From Dicyema japonicum (lineage: Eukaryota > Dicyemida > Rhombozoa > Dicyemidae), in contig RDEW01000024.1 in assembly GCA_011109175.1 (NCBI GenBank), positions 88,328 through 152,327 of the forward strand: 64,000 bases of DNA, read 5' to 3'. Positions 11,190 through 21,745 of this stretch are shown one piece after another. The notes beneath the pieces are model-generated. The model was not told the origin of the DNA. It was given only the letters and a program-made list of their open reading frames with translations, and did no database searches. The translations under genes and the position numbers were made by a program. Within the stretch, counting starts at the first letter, position 1. Every line of letters starts with the position of its first letter.

Positions 11190-12460
11190 CTTAGTGAAAC
11201 CCATTCGAAGGCTGTCTTTTTGTGCAATTAGATCCCTCATTTATTCACAGGTAAATTAGACCTTGGATACTCCAGAGTTAAGTAAAGAAAGATGACTTTG
11301 TTGCTAGTTTCTCGTTTTGCACATATTCCAGAATTACTTAAACGAGTTGAAAAGAATTATGATATTCCTCCAAGTTCCTACGGCGTTATTTTACCCTCAT
11401 TATTCCTCTTTATGAAGTCATAAATGTGTGAACCTAGTGTTGTAGTTCTTATACTCCACTTTTTATTAGAAAAGATAACAATAATAAATTGTAGGAAGGG
11501 GACAAGCAATTAAGAAATATCAAAAAAGTCTTTTTTTCATTTTGGTTAGATGCAACTTTCAGTAGACAATTCATCCGCAGTTGGTAATCAATGCTGAAAG
11601 GGTCACTCGTCATCCCAGGAGCATTATTGATCCATCGAACTTTCAATCGGAATGGGCAGCTGTGATATTCGGACTAAATTTTATTGACGCATTTTAAAAC
11701 AATGACTTTTGCTAGCTGATGATCAACCATCTTAACTCTCGAAAGTCTCAATGCGATTTAGAAAAACTCTTACGATATTCTATTAGCTAAATTGAAAGGT
11801 TTCGAAGACGTTTGGAAAAAACGGAAGCAGTCTCTCAGGCTCGAGTATCAGGTGCAAAATGAAAAATACTAAGCTTCTATTATGATCAGCCATTTCACTT
11901 TTCTCTTCATAAAGCCTCACTATATTTATGACTCGATTTATACCACTTAGACATACTTATCTTAGTTTTTGAATTTAAAACTCAGTATTTGGATAAAAGT
12001 TTATGCGGGAATAAATATTTTATTAATAAGTTCGGAGAGTTGAATAGCTGCGGCTATGACTGTTCTTTACCTCCTTTGAGGGATACGAGGAAGATACTTA
12101 CACATAGCCATTCTCGCAGTTAGCAGGGTCGAGATAAGAAAAAATGAAAATATCGAGGATTAAAAAATATAAGTATAGATTACTTCATCCAATAAAAAAT
12201 CCATTTTAGATATTATCGTTCAAAAAGTTTTTTTGTAATAATAGGTCAAAGTTTAGTTACATCTTTTAGTTTGGTTTTGTGACGATGATTTGGACGGCTG
12301 AACTTGCGTAGAATATTCTCATTATTTTTGGAGATGAGAGCTTTTCTTAAACAAATTTAGAATATACGTATATTTGAATTTATTATTTTCCTTGAACCAT
12401 CTATGGGTGTATGTTGAGTTTAGTGGATCAAATAACGTCAAAAAAGAGAAATCTTCAATA
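11190..12460. other. no gene recognised
   Basis: AT-rich sequence. A 43-codon plus-strand frame starting at 11291 (MTLLLVSRFAHIPELLKRVE...) looks protein-like but is unrecognised and stops at 11420. Nothing else could be supported. Confidence 0.35.
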
Positions 12461-12510
12461 AAGTAGTCACACACTACCAGATGGTGTCACGTGGCCAAGT
12501 TCAAATCTTT
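12460..12510 (-). repeat. head fragment of repeat family C
   Basis: CACACTACCAGATGG followed by TGTCACGTGGCCAAG resembles the head block of the repeat at 17222-17352 (ACATAGTACCACATGG ... CACGCGGCCA). Only this short piece is present. Confidence 0.35.
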
Positions 12511-13106
12511 TATAAACTAACAAAACCACTCTTATTTTAACGTTCGAATTTATTTTCTTTATTTAAGTGTGAATGTAAATTTGGTGAACTTCCTTATACA
12601 ATCGTAGCTGTAAATACCCAAACTGCTCGGCTAAAAATCCTCGAATGGATCCTCAAATAGGTAAGTCGTAAAACGCTGAAATTAATTAATATGGGCGAAT
12701 GAATTGATAGCCGTTATAGATACATCAACGTAGTCAAATGAATAGAACGGTTTTATAGCAGCTTCGGATTATGATGACTTTGGTTCCCTACTGATTTGTA
12801 CTGAGGCTGATAAGAGTATCTATGATCAAGGATGATTTATAGGCAATGGTAGCTTAGTGAATTAATATTTGAATAAAAATATCCGTAAATTTTTAAAAAT
12901 TATCACTAGGATCCCCGTATTTAAAATATGTGAAAGTTCCCTTATTATCAGCAAAACTCAGATTCCAAACTAAAATCAGAGAAATCGGAACATTTCAGAG
13001 ATAATTCGAAGGGAGGTATTAATTTGATTAGAAATTTGATGATCCACATTTTAGCCTGTCTGACGTCTTTGATGTTAGCGGTGAAAAACTAAATCTAAGG
13101 TCATAG

Positions 13107-13605
13107 TTACAAGTGTTTTAATGCGGGGTACAATAAATCTTTGTGATCTCCAATACAGCATATCTCATCAACTTGATAAATGGCACTTTGGTGGATTTGC
13201 TTGACATTTTCGTTGTTTTGGCCCTCTCCCAGAACGATAGCTTCCTGAAATTATTTAGGGGGAGATACAGCAGTACAAGTATATCTATGAATATATCGCG
13301 CTAATAGATTTACTACGTCTTGTATAAAAATATGTCTGTCACTGTTCAGCCAGCGATCACTTCATCGTTAAATTGATTGGTACCGGCAGTAACTGTTTAT
13401 AAAGTGCTTGACTAATAGGAGATCGTAGGCTGATCCAGTTAACCCAATTACAATTTTATCAGCAATTTCCACAAATGAAGTATTACATTGATGCGCCACT
13501 AAACATTACTTGTGTTAGGATTTGATCTATCAGAGAATAACTACCGAGAAGTACTCCTGTCCCGTATTGGAAGCCGATTATAGTCCTCTCCAATGTAATT
13601 TTCAT
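13107..13605 (-). CDS. proteasome beta-type-like subunit, 4 exons with tiny introns
   Basis: Probably a 20S proteasome beta-ring relative, a structural or threonine-protease subunit of the cytosolic/nuclear core particle. ATG at 13605 gives MKITLERTIIGFQYGTGVLL, the first two strands of a beta subunit. Later exons give VEIADKIVIGLTGSAYD, matching the G-xxG turn of the family, then FIQDVVNLLARYIHRY and EAIVLGEGQNN. Inferred introns: 13499-13544 (46 nt, possibly two smaller ones), 13360-13383 (24) and 13245-13268 (24). Phases agree across all. A TAA at 13107 ends the reading, but a further splice could extend the C-terminus to about 13026, since the final helix of the family is missing. The usual catalytic AAD and lysine are not visible, so it is probably non-catalytic. 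It resembles the gene at 15087-15720. Confidence 0.72.
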
Positions 13606-13689
13606 TTATTATATATTAATTACGCAATTTTATATTTTATTATTTTTGACAAATAATTAAATATTAATTTGAATTACTCAGAGCATTTG

Positions 13690-14036
13690 ACAACCCACAT
13701 GTCGACCTTATAACCTCGTGGCGCCATGTGGTGCTGCGTGGTTAATTGGTTGAATTTTTTTGCTTGCTTGTCTGTTCCTCCTCTCTCTTCCTATTAGAGT
13801 GGCGTCATGTGATCCACCTGTCTAGGTGACGCCCAGTGCCAGGCCGGCACGAAAAGGATCATTTGCTTTTCCCCACTCCACTGGAGGGGTTCCCACAACT
13901 GCATGTAATGGACGTCTTACCTTTTATGCTGATTCCGGATGGACTCTTTTTCTGTAGAAGTGGAAACTGGATACACTCCATTAGTTGTTTATTTTAACTT
14001 CTTACTCGGTGTATCCGGGGTTAATAAATAAATGTC
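13690..14036 (+). repeat. repeat family C, nearly full copy
   Basis: The head has GCGCCATGTGGTGCTGCGTGG, then an AGAGTGGCGTCATG block, a GACGCCCAGTGCCAGGCCGG block and CCCACAACTGCATG. The tail runs TGTAGAAGTGGAAACTGG, TACACTCCATTAGTTG and GGTGTATCCGGGGTTAATAA. Related pieces recur on both strands at 17.2, 19.3, 21.7, 33.8, 58.2 and 60.2 kb. No protein frame is present, so this is a SINE-like or non-autonomous retroelement with a short A/T-rich tail. No clear tRNA-type B box was found in it. Confidence 0.65.
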
Positions 14037-14094
14037 GACCTTAAGTCGTCGACAATATGGCTAAAATACGGTGACAACTCACCTCGATCGGAGG

Positions 14095-14600
14095 CGCTGT
14101 ACACGTATATGCAAGACCGCAATATTTTTTGCGGTCGATCAACAAACATATGTCACCATTGTATCTCAAGGAGCATGACGGTTGATCATTTAGCCACTCG
14201 ATGTGGATCTATGCTCTGCCACGACTATTCGTGGAGGCATAACGAGGTAGCAAGGAGTCTTCATCTTTACTATGCAATAAGTATGGTATTTGCCACATCA
14301 GAAAGTTGCGGATTCATAAGGTGCAATATGTAGTAGAACATCAGGGTCCAAATTAAGGTAGACAGTGTTATCCGTACCTCGTAGCTAGTCAAGCACAATA
14401 AACCGGACATTTTGGTACACGATAAGGAGTCTGGCCAAGTCCTTATCATAGAGGTTGGCAGTACGTCTCAAGACCGTTTGCAGACTGTGGAGGTGGAGCA
14501 AAAAAAAGTATGACTTGCTCGCAAACGAGATGGGGCAGATGTTTGGTTTCAATGTTAAATAAAGTTGGAAGTTTAATTTGAATTACAGTTTAATTACGTG
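14095..14600 (+). mobile_element. LINE with restriction-like endonuclease, C-terminal part
   Basis: One frame reads MTVDHLATRCGSMLCHD and WRHNEVARSLHL, a conserved Cys/His segment after the RT. After a shift another reads KHNKPDILVHDKESG and VLIIEVGSTSQDRLQ. The PD...E-V arrangement with nearby K suits a PD-(D/E)XK restriction-like endonuclease, as found in R2-type non-LTR elements. A second copy at 17.4-18.1 kb extends further 3'. The copy is truncated after the LLANEMGQMFG-like region and contains frame breaks. Confidence 0.65.
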
Positions 14601-15085
14601 ACACCTAGTGTGACTATAAAAAAACTATTATTTGGACATTCTAAATTGAATAACTAATAATTTCCTTGTTCCTCCACAACGCAGTTCTTTCAAGTTCATT
14701 TATTTTAGTCAAGCAGGATTTGAACCGAGACAATGGTGGATTTGATGCTCACCTGTTTTAAAACTATGGTTCCTTATGTATTGCTCGCCTCGAGAAGAGT
14801 GACGGGAGGTTATACCCATCTGTGGAAGATGAAACAATATACTGGTCCAGAGCCTCATCATCAGCCCTATCTTCTGTCTAGCTTCAGACAGACGATCCAT
14901 AGTTCTTCAAGAACTTCGAGTTTATGATCTCTTTAGAGTCCATGCTCATGGTGGATTTGGTTTATGTGAACCTTCGGATCTCCTATTTTTTACTTTCAAA
15001 AAGTGGAGGTTGTACTGTATTTATTGCCACAACACTAATAAATATCGAGAGAAGCATTATTAGAATAAAAACTATCATAAAAAGC
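14600..15085. other. no gene recognised; isolated B-box-like site
   Basis: On the minus strand GGTTCAAATCC (about 14714-14724) resembles a pol III B box, but no A box or cloverleaf partner was found, so it is likely a SINE relic. The 60-64 codon frames in this stretch have no recognisable motif. Confidence 0.3.
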
Positions 15086-15086
15086 T

Positions 15087-15720
15087 CTATCTTAGTAACT
15101 TCATAAATTTCCCTTTATAGTCGTATTCGTTTAAATCCCAAACTACAATAAACACGAATAGACCCTGACATGTTTTTTCATCCAAATAACGATTCCCAGT
15201 TGTAGCCGTAATTGTATCCATGGATAGTCGAAAGGCCTCAAATGAGTTTTTAGGAGGATCAAGTAACGCTCTTTAAGTACAAAATCGTAATTACAGGGTG
15301 CTGAAAAATCCCAGCATGTCTAGACAGCCATTTCCTATGCATTCAAAGTTATTTGTGTAAGCATATCCGTTTTTGTCGAACTTGATGACTGCAAAGCCGT
15401 AGTAGTCGGCTCCTAGAATGATCGTTTCCTAAATATATGGAACACACATTACTGTATATCTTACTCGATTCATTATGTAATCTTGGAACAAAGCGACATA
15501 TGTTTTCAAATTCGTATATTGACCCTGCAAGCCCCAGTGCGATAGTTTCGGTGATTTGTGCTATCATAAAACTGTTGTTTGGACCGACTGAAATAATTAA
15601 ACCACTACGGCAGGAATCAAGATTAAAGCCAATCGAATCCGAAGCAATCATTACCCCGGTTTTGTATCGAAAGGCGAACATTTTGTGTGATAGAATGATA
15701 GGTGAATATTGGGAATTCAT
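15087..15720 (-). CDS. proteasome beta-type-like subunit (beta7/PSMB4-like), 5 exons with tiny introns
   Basis: The spliced product is about 182 residues. It starts MNSQYSPIILSHKMFAFRYK and continues TGVMIASDSIGF, which aligns with the N-terminal strands of PSMB4-type subunits (P-[IM]-x-x-G/S ... GVxIAxD). ALGLAGSIYEFENI matches the turn after the central strand, and TIILGADYYGFAVIKFDKNG matches the later IxGxD strand pair. ITATTGNRYLDEKTCQGLF is near the end and TAG closes the frame. Inferred introns: 15588-15608 (21), 15482-15497 (16), 15429-15452 (24) and 15271-15294 (24). All phases sum to an intact frame. The 16-nt one is the weakest and could instead be a small deletion, because about 20 residues present in the 13.1 kb relative are absent here. 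It would act in the proteasome core particle. Confidence 0.78.
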
Positions 15721-15869
15721 AGAGTAAAATTATTTAATATATTATTTAATAAAAAAATAATTTGATTTCAAAATATTAACAATTTAAAAAAAATATAATA
15801 ATTAATTTTCTAAAATAAATTATTTAATAAAAAGTAAGACTATTTTTAACAACAACAAGTCAGACATCA

Positions 15870-16345
15870 ACTACCAAGAGAGACTGTGTATTGAACGATG
15901 GCAATTTGTGGATCAATTGCGTTATTTGGGTGTCCGTTTTCGATGTAGAGGAGATTATGTTGAAGGTGCCAAAATGAAGAAAAAAGCTTATTCTACGAAA
16001 ACTCGATTTGAAAAAGGAGATGTTTATTTTTATTTTTTTTAATTATTCTGGCCTTTCTCATCTACGGAAGTGAAGGATAGTATTTTTCCTCCAAGAAGAG
16101 ACAGAATAACCAACCTTTTTGATAAGACTAAGAAGATGGCGATCAAGCTGGCCCTTCGTAATAAATTTAAAGAAGCACTGACCGTATACCAACCCATTAA
16201 GGATCGTAGCAGTAGAACGGATAAGGTTTTTCTTCTAAGGAAGAGGGTCAATGACACGTACTTTCAGACGAGACTTTAAAGGTAAAGGGGGAAAACTACG
16301 AAAGAATCTAGGGGCATCGTGGCAGGAATTTTAATGAAATGTAAT
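15870..16345 (+). repeat. dispersed repeat G, better-preserved copy with RT-like frame
   Basis: One frame contains QLRYLGVRFRCRGDYVEG, reminiscent of the strand after the RT palm in non-LTR elements. A second frame at 16070-16279 reads KDSIFPPRRDRITNLFDKTK with a basic, helical continuation. The same order of blocks recurs at 7650-8110. It is probably a retroelement piece and its family is not determined. Confidence 0.5.
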
Positions 16346-17215
16346 TTAGAGTAATGAGGAATTATATGAAAATATTTATTTTCAAATTGACATTTAGGGT
16401 AATTGCAGCTTACTTTCCTTCAAATTTCGTCGTTCGAAAGCTTGAAGAACCGTGATTTCGAAGGGGGATACTCTATTTTTCATATGGTGGGTAATATTTT
16501 TTTGTGCTAGAAAGCACTCGATTCCAAATACCTCCTGATTCCACATACATCGTCCTTGTAGTGCAATTCCTGAATGTGTTCAACAGCGTCTTCTATTGTG
16601 AAAAAAAGGTTTCTTCTGGCTTCTTTATTGACTCACATATACAGTCATATTGACATAATATTGCTGGTAAATTTGTACAATTATCTGACAATTATCTCGA
16701 GTTAGCCTGAGAAGACAGTGGGCACCATGATACTGAAACTATTTTATTGAGTTCAGAAATTCTTCCTATAAGAGCATTGACATATTTCTGTCTCCGAATA
16801 TCAGTTTCGTCAAAAAATTCAGTTGTATTATAAATGCAAATAAAACCTCAGTCACTGGCATAAATTTTCTACACTTTTTCGGGAAGCATAAGTGGAAAGA
16901 AAATGATATCAAACAAGTCTCATAAGTTTTACAGTTCAACTTATGCAAGGAAATATTAGATTTGACAAAAGCCTTAGTTACCTTATCGTCCCACGAATTT
17001 CAATATAGATTTCCTTGAGTTGATAGAAAATTCATCAGGACATTTAATAACAACAGACTTAAATTTTTGGTGTCACGCGGTATTACTGTAAATAAGGATA
17101 ATTGATCGCACGCTAGTATTTTATTTAAAAACTCACCAAAGTAACTCTTTGATCCTGACTCGTTCCAGATTCCAGAACTTGTCTCCAGGTAGCGAAATTG
17201 TCCCCCGGGCAAAGA
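16346..17215 (-). other. unrecognised, possibly coding relic
   Basis: Minus-strand frames are fairly long for the base composition (17000-17212 and 16766-16948) and include MWNQEVFGIECFLAQK-like and WDDKVTKAFVKS-like stretches. The latter faintly resembles a retroelement RT/RNase H linker. I cannot name a family and no splice model was convincing. Confidence 0.25.
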
Positions 17216-17221
17216 ATAGTT

Positions 17222-17352
17222 AAATCCTCATGATGCCGGCCAGGCATTGGGCGTCTCCTCACTAAGGTGGATTCAATGACGCCATCGAAAGGAAGGAAAA
17301 TAATTTTGGACTAACTAGCCACATAGTACCACATGGCTTCACGCGGCCATAT
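17222..17352 (-). repeat. repeat family C, head half
   Basis: This is the inverse complement of the head of the 13.7 kb copy: GCCATGTGGTACTATGTGGC, ATGGCGTCATTGAATCC and AGACGCCCAATGCCTGGCC are readable on the minus strand. Confidence 0.6.
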
Positions 17353-17399
17353 TAAAATTAAAAAATAAAAATCATTAAATTTTTTGACTTTTAATTGAC

Positions 17400-18090
17400 A
17401 AATATTGCCCCAATCATCACTTAAGGTATACTATTGGTGTGGACAGTCTTCCACTCAAGGAAGAGTCCTCAGTGAATCTGGAATTGTGACCTTACCGACA
17501 AAGAAAGAAGGTTATCCGTACCTCGGTGCTAGTCAAGCACAATAAACCGGACATTGTGAGAACACCAGGGTCCAAATTAAGGTAGACAGTGTTATCCGTA
17601 CCTCGGTGCTAGTCAAGCACAATAAACCGGACATTGTGGTACACGATAAGGAGTCTGGCCAAATCTTTATCATAAAGGCTGGCATCACGTCTCAAGACTG
17701 TTTGTAGACTGTAGAGGAGAAGAAAAAAAGGAAATATAACTTGCTTGCAAACGAGATGGGGCAGATGTTTGGTTGCAAGGTCCTTGTTATTCCTATAGTA
17801 ATGACGTGGGAAGGAATTGCAACAAAGTACCGGGTTATCTGAAGCAGTTGGGGGTAGATAATAAGCTCCAGGCCTATCTACAGTCCACTGTATTAAAGAG
17901 ATCTCTGAGATGCCACATGGGCAGAGGGTTCAATTGGACAAACCGCTTTCGGAGTTGTTTCAGCAACCAGAATCGAACCTGCCTGTGGAGGCTGGCGAAC
18001 AGGCAGGCGAGGAAGGTGTTGATTATTAAATATTAACTTTTTATTGTTTGTTAAATAAAGTGGGATTTAAATTAAATTCATTATTTTATA
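17400..18090 (+). mobile_element. LINE with restriction-like endonuclease, 3' end copy
   Basis: Same family as 14095-14600. Frames give VKHNKPDIVVHDKESG (PD motif), a degraded E-V strand, then LKQLGVDNKLQAYLQSTVL and a C-terminal tail ending at 18036. Compared with the first copy it keeps the true 3' end, followed by AATAAAGTGGGATTT. It carries a roughly 100-bp direct duplication at 17510-17640. Several frame breaks are present. Confidence 0.65.
17510..17640 (+). repeat. direct duplication inside LINE copy
   Basis: The block GTTATCCGTACCTCGGTGCT and the downstream CAAGCACAATAAACCGGACA segment occur twice with only the linking bases different. The 14.4 kb relative has the block once, so the duplication arose in this copy. 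Confidence 0.75.
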
Positions 18091-18099
18091 AGCCAGTTG

Positions 18100-18735
18100 A
18101 ATGTTTGTGGGAATTCATTGAAGCCAACCAAATTACCGAGATTTGGTATCAACAAGATACAGGGACGTTTTGTCAACAATGAATGGAAGAAGTTTTCGTC
18201 AAATTGGTGGCCTTCCACTGCAGTCACCTTACGGCTTTACAAGACCATGTGAAAGAATCGGAAGTTCGGCTTTGTCGCAGTCCCATTCTCTTCTCAGTCT
18301 AGATTTGCTTTAGAGTTCTGCTTCACACTAGATATGCCTGATTGGTTGTGTGGACTAAGCTTTTTATTGTTTTTTTTGTAAGATGATGGTGTATTTACAT
18401 GAAAGGACTGGGGGTTCTGAAATAAAATGATTATACCATTAACGCATCGAGTGGACACGGTGCCTCGAGGACCCGAAAGATAGGAATTCTAATTGCTTTT
18501 CACATTCTCCTGTATCTTCGATCCATTCGTTAGAACTATTCATTATGGATGCATCGATTACGTTGTGCGGAAAAGATGTTATTGGGATGTTATTATGCTC
18601 CAAACTGGAGAACTTTGGGAAACTTTATTTGGAGACAACTCTTCAAGTATTTATCGAGGAACTGGATGACATTTCTCAATGTCTTTGATATTCTTTGAAT
18701 AAATTAACATTACTGTTCTTACTTCTCAAAATCAA
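18100..18735. other. no gene recognised
   Basis: Mixed composition with short frames only. It may continue the LINE 3' flank. Nothing specific was supported. Confidence 0.3.
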
Positions 18736-18739
18736 GAAT

Positions 18740-19078
18740 AAGACTATGCTTTGAATTCGCATGTAGACAAGAATAGCTTTTGTACAACATGAAATGAAAA
18801 AGAATCTCAAATGGACTCAAGTAATATCGAGAGACTCTGTAATGCACACCATTTTTCCAAGTAGTGTAGAATAACTTTTGTAAATCATGAAGTGATCAAG
18901 AATCTCAAATGGAATCCAATAAGAAGGTGTATACTTCAAAATTCGCAAGTGTCGAATAACTTTTGTACATCATGAAGTGATCATGAATCTCAAATGGACT
19001 CCAGTAATATGGATAGGTGTATGCTTCGAATTTGAAATTACTGTAGAATACCCTTTGTACAGCATGAAATAATCTATA
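18740..19078 (+). repeat. minisatellite-like tandem array, unit 85-98 bp
   Basis: Units start with GAATA-C-TTTTGTA at 18771, 18869, 18954 and 19046, giving unit lengths of 98, 85 and 92 bp and a partial last copy. Each contains AATCTCAAATGGA and a TATGCTTCGAAT-like block. A partial unit precedes 18771. No coding frame is shared between units. Confidence 0.8.
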
Positions 19079-19327
19079 ACAGGTTTAAAGTGGGTTTTAC
19101 CAAAAGCAAAGTGGAATATAAAATAATTTTTGTTTTGTGTGAGCCGTGTGCAAAAAATGAAAAATTTCGAGATCAATCGCAAAAGTAACTAAGCAAAAAC
19201 CTATATATTCGCATGTCTGCGCAAATAAAAAAGTCTGAAGTTGCAATTAAGAAAAATCTTATTATCGGGGACAATGAGGGAGATGGTGACTGGAGGGAAC
19301 TTGCAAATTCTCTCGATGTTCCAAAAC

Positions 19328-19425
19328 TACTGTTTCTGTAGAAGTGGAAACTGGATACACTTAATTAGTTGTTTACTTTAACTTCTTTCTTAGTGTATTT
19401 GGGCTTAATAAATAAACAGTGACGA
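19328..19425 (+). repeat. repeat family C, tail fragment
   Basis: TTTCTGTAGAAGTGGAAACT, then ATTAGTTGTTTACTTTAAC and TTAGTGTATTTGGGCTTAAT match the tail of the 13.7 kb copy. Confidence 0.6.
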
Positions 19426-19579
19426 TTTATCAGACTGTGACATAATATTCAACAACTTCCCAGTTTGGTCGTAACTATTTTAGGTAGAATTCAATAAATT
19501 TTTCTTTTTTTGTCTAAGAAATAAAAAGATCAACGTCTTAAAAATATCCTCTGATTTTTGGATAAGAGTTGTTAAGCTT

Positions 19580-21060
19580 TGTAAACTTTAATGTTCAATT
19601 TATGCAAGGTCGGAGGGAGAGAGGCTATCGACACAGGTGGTGTTCCAGGCAAGGTATTTACCATTTTCCATGAGAAGAGTGGTTCCGTCCGGTCTTCGGA
19701 TGGCTTGAGCAAGTCCAAGCGGCTCCAATTGGACAGGCAATCCAGCAGCCTCAAGTTCCCAAGCATTAACTCCGTTGATTCGCGGCGTGTCTTGAACTCC
19801 TTCCAGCACTCCTCCGGCAGGAAAGAGCGTAACACCATTCGCGTCGACCATTCTTCACATCTACACCGATATTTGTGCAAAAATCTTCTGAGGCGGACGG
19901 AAATCCCAATCCTCGTCGCGTCGTCATCCAATAGTGTCCCAAGTGAAGTGCATGGTAATCCTCTGAGCCAGGCTCCACTCACGTTCGTCGATGCAGAATC
20001 CTGACGATGCTGATCAAGCACAGGTTTTATCTTTTCTATGCTCTTTGAGCATAAAAGCTTGTCTCATTCTCGTTGTTTATTAGCGTTCTTCGGGAATCCA
20101 GTACCCAGTCGCGTCCAGACTTCCCTAGTCATGCATACTACTGGTTAAGCGTCCGATCCGTTAATGTATCGTAGGATCTGGCGTGTGAGAACACTGGAAG
20201 CATATTTAGGATAGGAAAGCTTGTAGAGCGAGTTCTAGTTGTGAGCGTATTCCGATTCCGCCGTGGCGAAGAGGTAGTTTGTACTGGATCCAACCAGTTT
20301 TATCAAAAGAAATGTTGAGCGTTTTTTTAACGGCAGTCTTCAGCTTCTTGTCAATGGCTCTCAAAAAATTCATGTCTGTAAAACATAGGGCTGTCCGTAG
20401 AAGAAAAGGAAGTTGAAATTTCTTGAGGAAGAATAAAGACACTTTGGAGTCCAGGGTTTGTAGATTTGATGTAAAATTATTTTTGCCTCCAGGAAAGCTG
20501 ACACGTTATTACAATATAGAGGAGAGCCAAGAAAAATTGCATTTTCGAGTTGGGTAACTGAAATATACGCGGAAATAAGTAGAAATAGCAGCCACTGCAC
20601 TGCAAAGTATTCCTCTACGCAAGCGACGTTTATAATTTCACATTTATACGGGTTCGGTTTCTAACCCAAGTGCAGAGATGGCGGACTCGACTTTTGCCAC
20701 CACAAGTTCCCAATTACCTCCAACGGTCGCGTCGTTTAAGTACATAGGTTCAATAGAGTTCGCATCGTCGATGCTGCATAATCGATACCCAAGGCGAAGA
20801 GCAGGGGGACACCTTGTTAAACTCCAATCTTGGATTTGATGATGTGTTGGCCGAATATCAGCGTACATGGGGAGCCATATGCAAGTTTCACCATCCTCTG
20901 ATTTCCGGGATCCTGAGATGCTAGCTTCAATGATTCTGTCTCTGCGAATGCTATTGAAAACATTGCGGATGTCCAGTTTGACTATTATAGCATTCGTAGT
21001 GTCTGGCGGAACTGGTAGCAAAGTTCCTGAATTGAGTGATTAGTTGGGGACTTAGAGTCT
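19580..21060 (-). mobile_element. R2-type LINE (RT plus restriction-like endonuclease), degraded
   Basis: Read from 21021 downwards: IIVKLDIRNVFNSIRRDRI (RT block with catalytic D), YLNDATVGG (the DD box degraded to ND), then LPLRHGGIGIRSQLELAL after a shift, then SGAWLRGLPCTSLGTLLDDD, a Cys-containing CYALSCRRSAGRSSRHA segment, and finally AIRRPDGTTLL with YLAWNTTCVDSLSPSDLA. The PDG...W..T order is the C-terminal restriction-like endonuclease pattern of R2-type elements. At least four frameshifts separate the blocks. The matching 3' terminus is found separately at 39.1-39.6 kb. Confidence 0.75.
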
Positions 21061-21174
21061 TGCTCGCTGCTCTGACGGCAATCTTCGCTGTCAGTTGATT
21101 TTATATATAGAATTTATTTTAATGTTTTGCTTGGAAGCACTTGAAACCTATTCTATAAGATAATTATGAATATT

Positions 21175-21416
21175 CCATCCATTGTTGGAAAATTCCATAA
21201 CGATAAAATTTGCCAACCAAAAAATGGATGGTCGAGTGACTGTTTGCAGAGATTTGAATCTTGTTCTAGTTGTCTGCGATCGGATTCCGGTGATGTGTGG
21301 TTTTTTGATGTCTTTAGGTCGCAAGAAGGGATATTTTTGTATGCCGACTGATCCAAAGTGCATTGTCCGGGAAGCGGAGGTCGAAAATGAACTCGCTAGG
21401 GAGGAATTATTATAGA
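21175..21416 (+). CDS. small Sm/LSm-like candidate, start unclear
   Basis: An uninterrupted plus frame reads LLENSITIKFANQKMDGRV and then RDLNLVLVVCDRI, which follows the Sm1 motif pattern (strand, D/N-G, strand, D-x-x-L-N-L-x-L). A later GFLMSLGRKKGYF is only weakly Sm2-like. The frame ends REAEVENELAREELL and then TAG. There is no in-frame ATG: the frame opens after TGA at 21164, and a missing first exon or TTG start would be needed. If real it would be an RNA-binding ring subunit of splicing or decay complexes. It may equally be a relic or a chance frame. Confidence 0.35.
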
Positions 21417-21644
21417 AAGTAATATTTCCTATTTTTTGGATTTCTCAAATGTTGAAAATCATCATCACAATTAATTAACATATTTAATATTGTATGCTCA
21501 TTTTCCACTTATGAGAAATTTTGTATTAATGATAGCAGACGATTCGCAGAAATCAAGAGACGAGTACGCAACGAAAGGGATGGAGAAGGCTAGCGTAAAG
21601 GATAGTCGAAAAACATGGAACAAGCGAAACCATAAACAGAGTTC

Positions 21645-21745
21645 ATTGCTAACGCGTATGTACTTTGACTAACTAACTAGTTGTATTCATTTGACTTCTT
21701 TTTCGGTGTATCCAGGATTAATAATTATAAAATTCAAGGATATGA
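21645..21745 (+). repeat. repeat family C, tail fragment
   Basis: TAACTAGTTGTATTCATTTG and TTCGGTGTATCCAGGATTAA correspond to the family C tail, with more divergence than the 19.3 kb piece. Confidence 0.45.

Noticed and set aside
14705-14760. Possible tRNA gene on the minus strand (GGTTCAAATCC)
   Set aside because: Only the B box is present and no cloverleaf can be drawn. More likely a SINE relic.
19591-20004. 137-codon plus-strand open frame
   Set aside because: Antisense of the restriction-like endonuclease region of the R2-type LINE, whose conserved motifs are on the minus strand.
21166-21363. Overlapping 60-71 codon frames on both strands at 21.2 kb
   Set aside because: Only the frame with the Sm1-like pattern was kept as a low-confidence candidate. 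The antisense frames show no motif.
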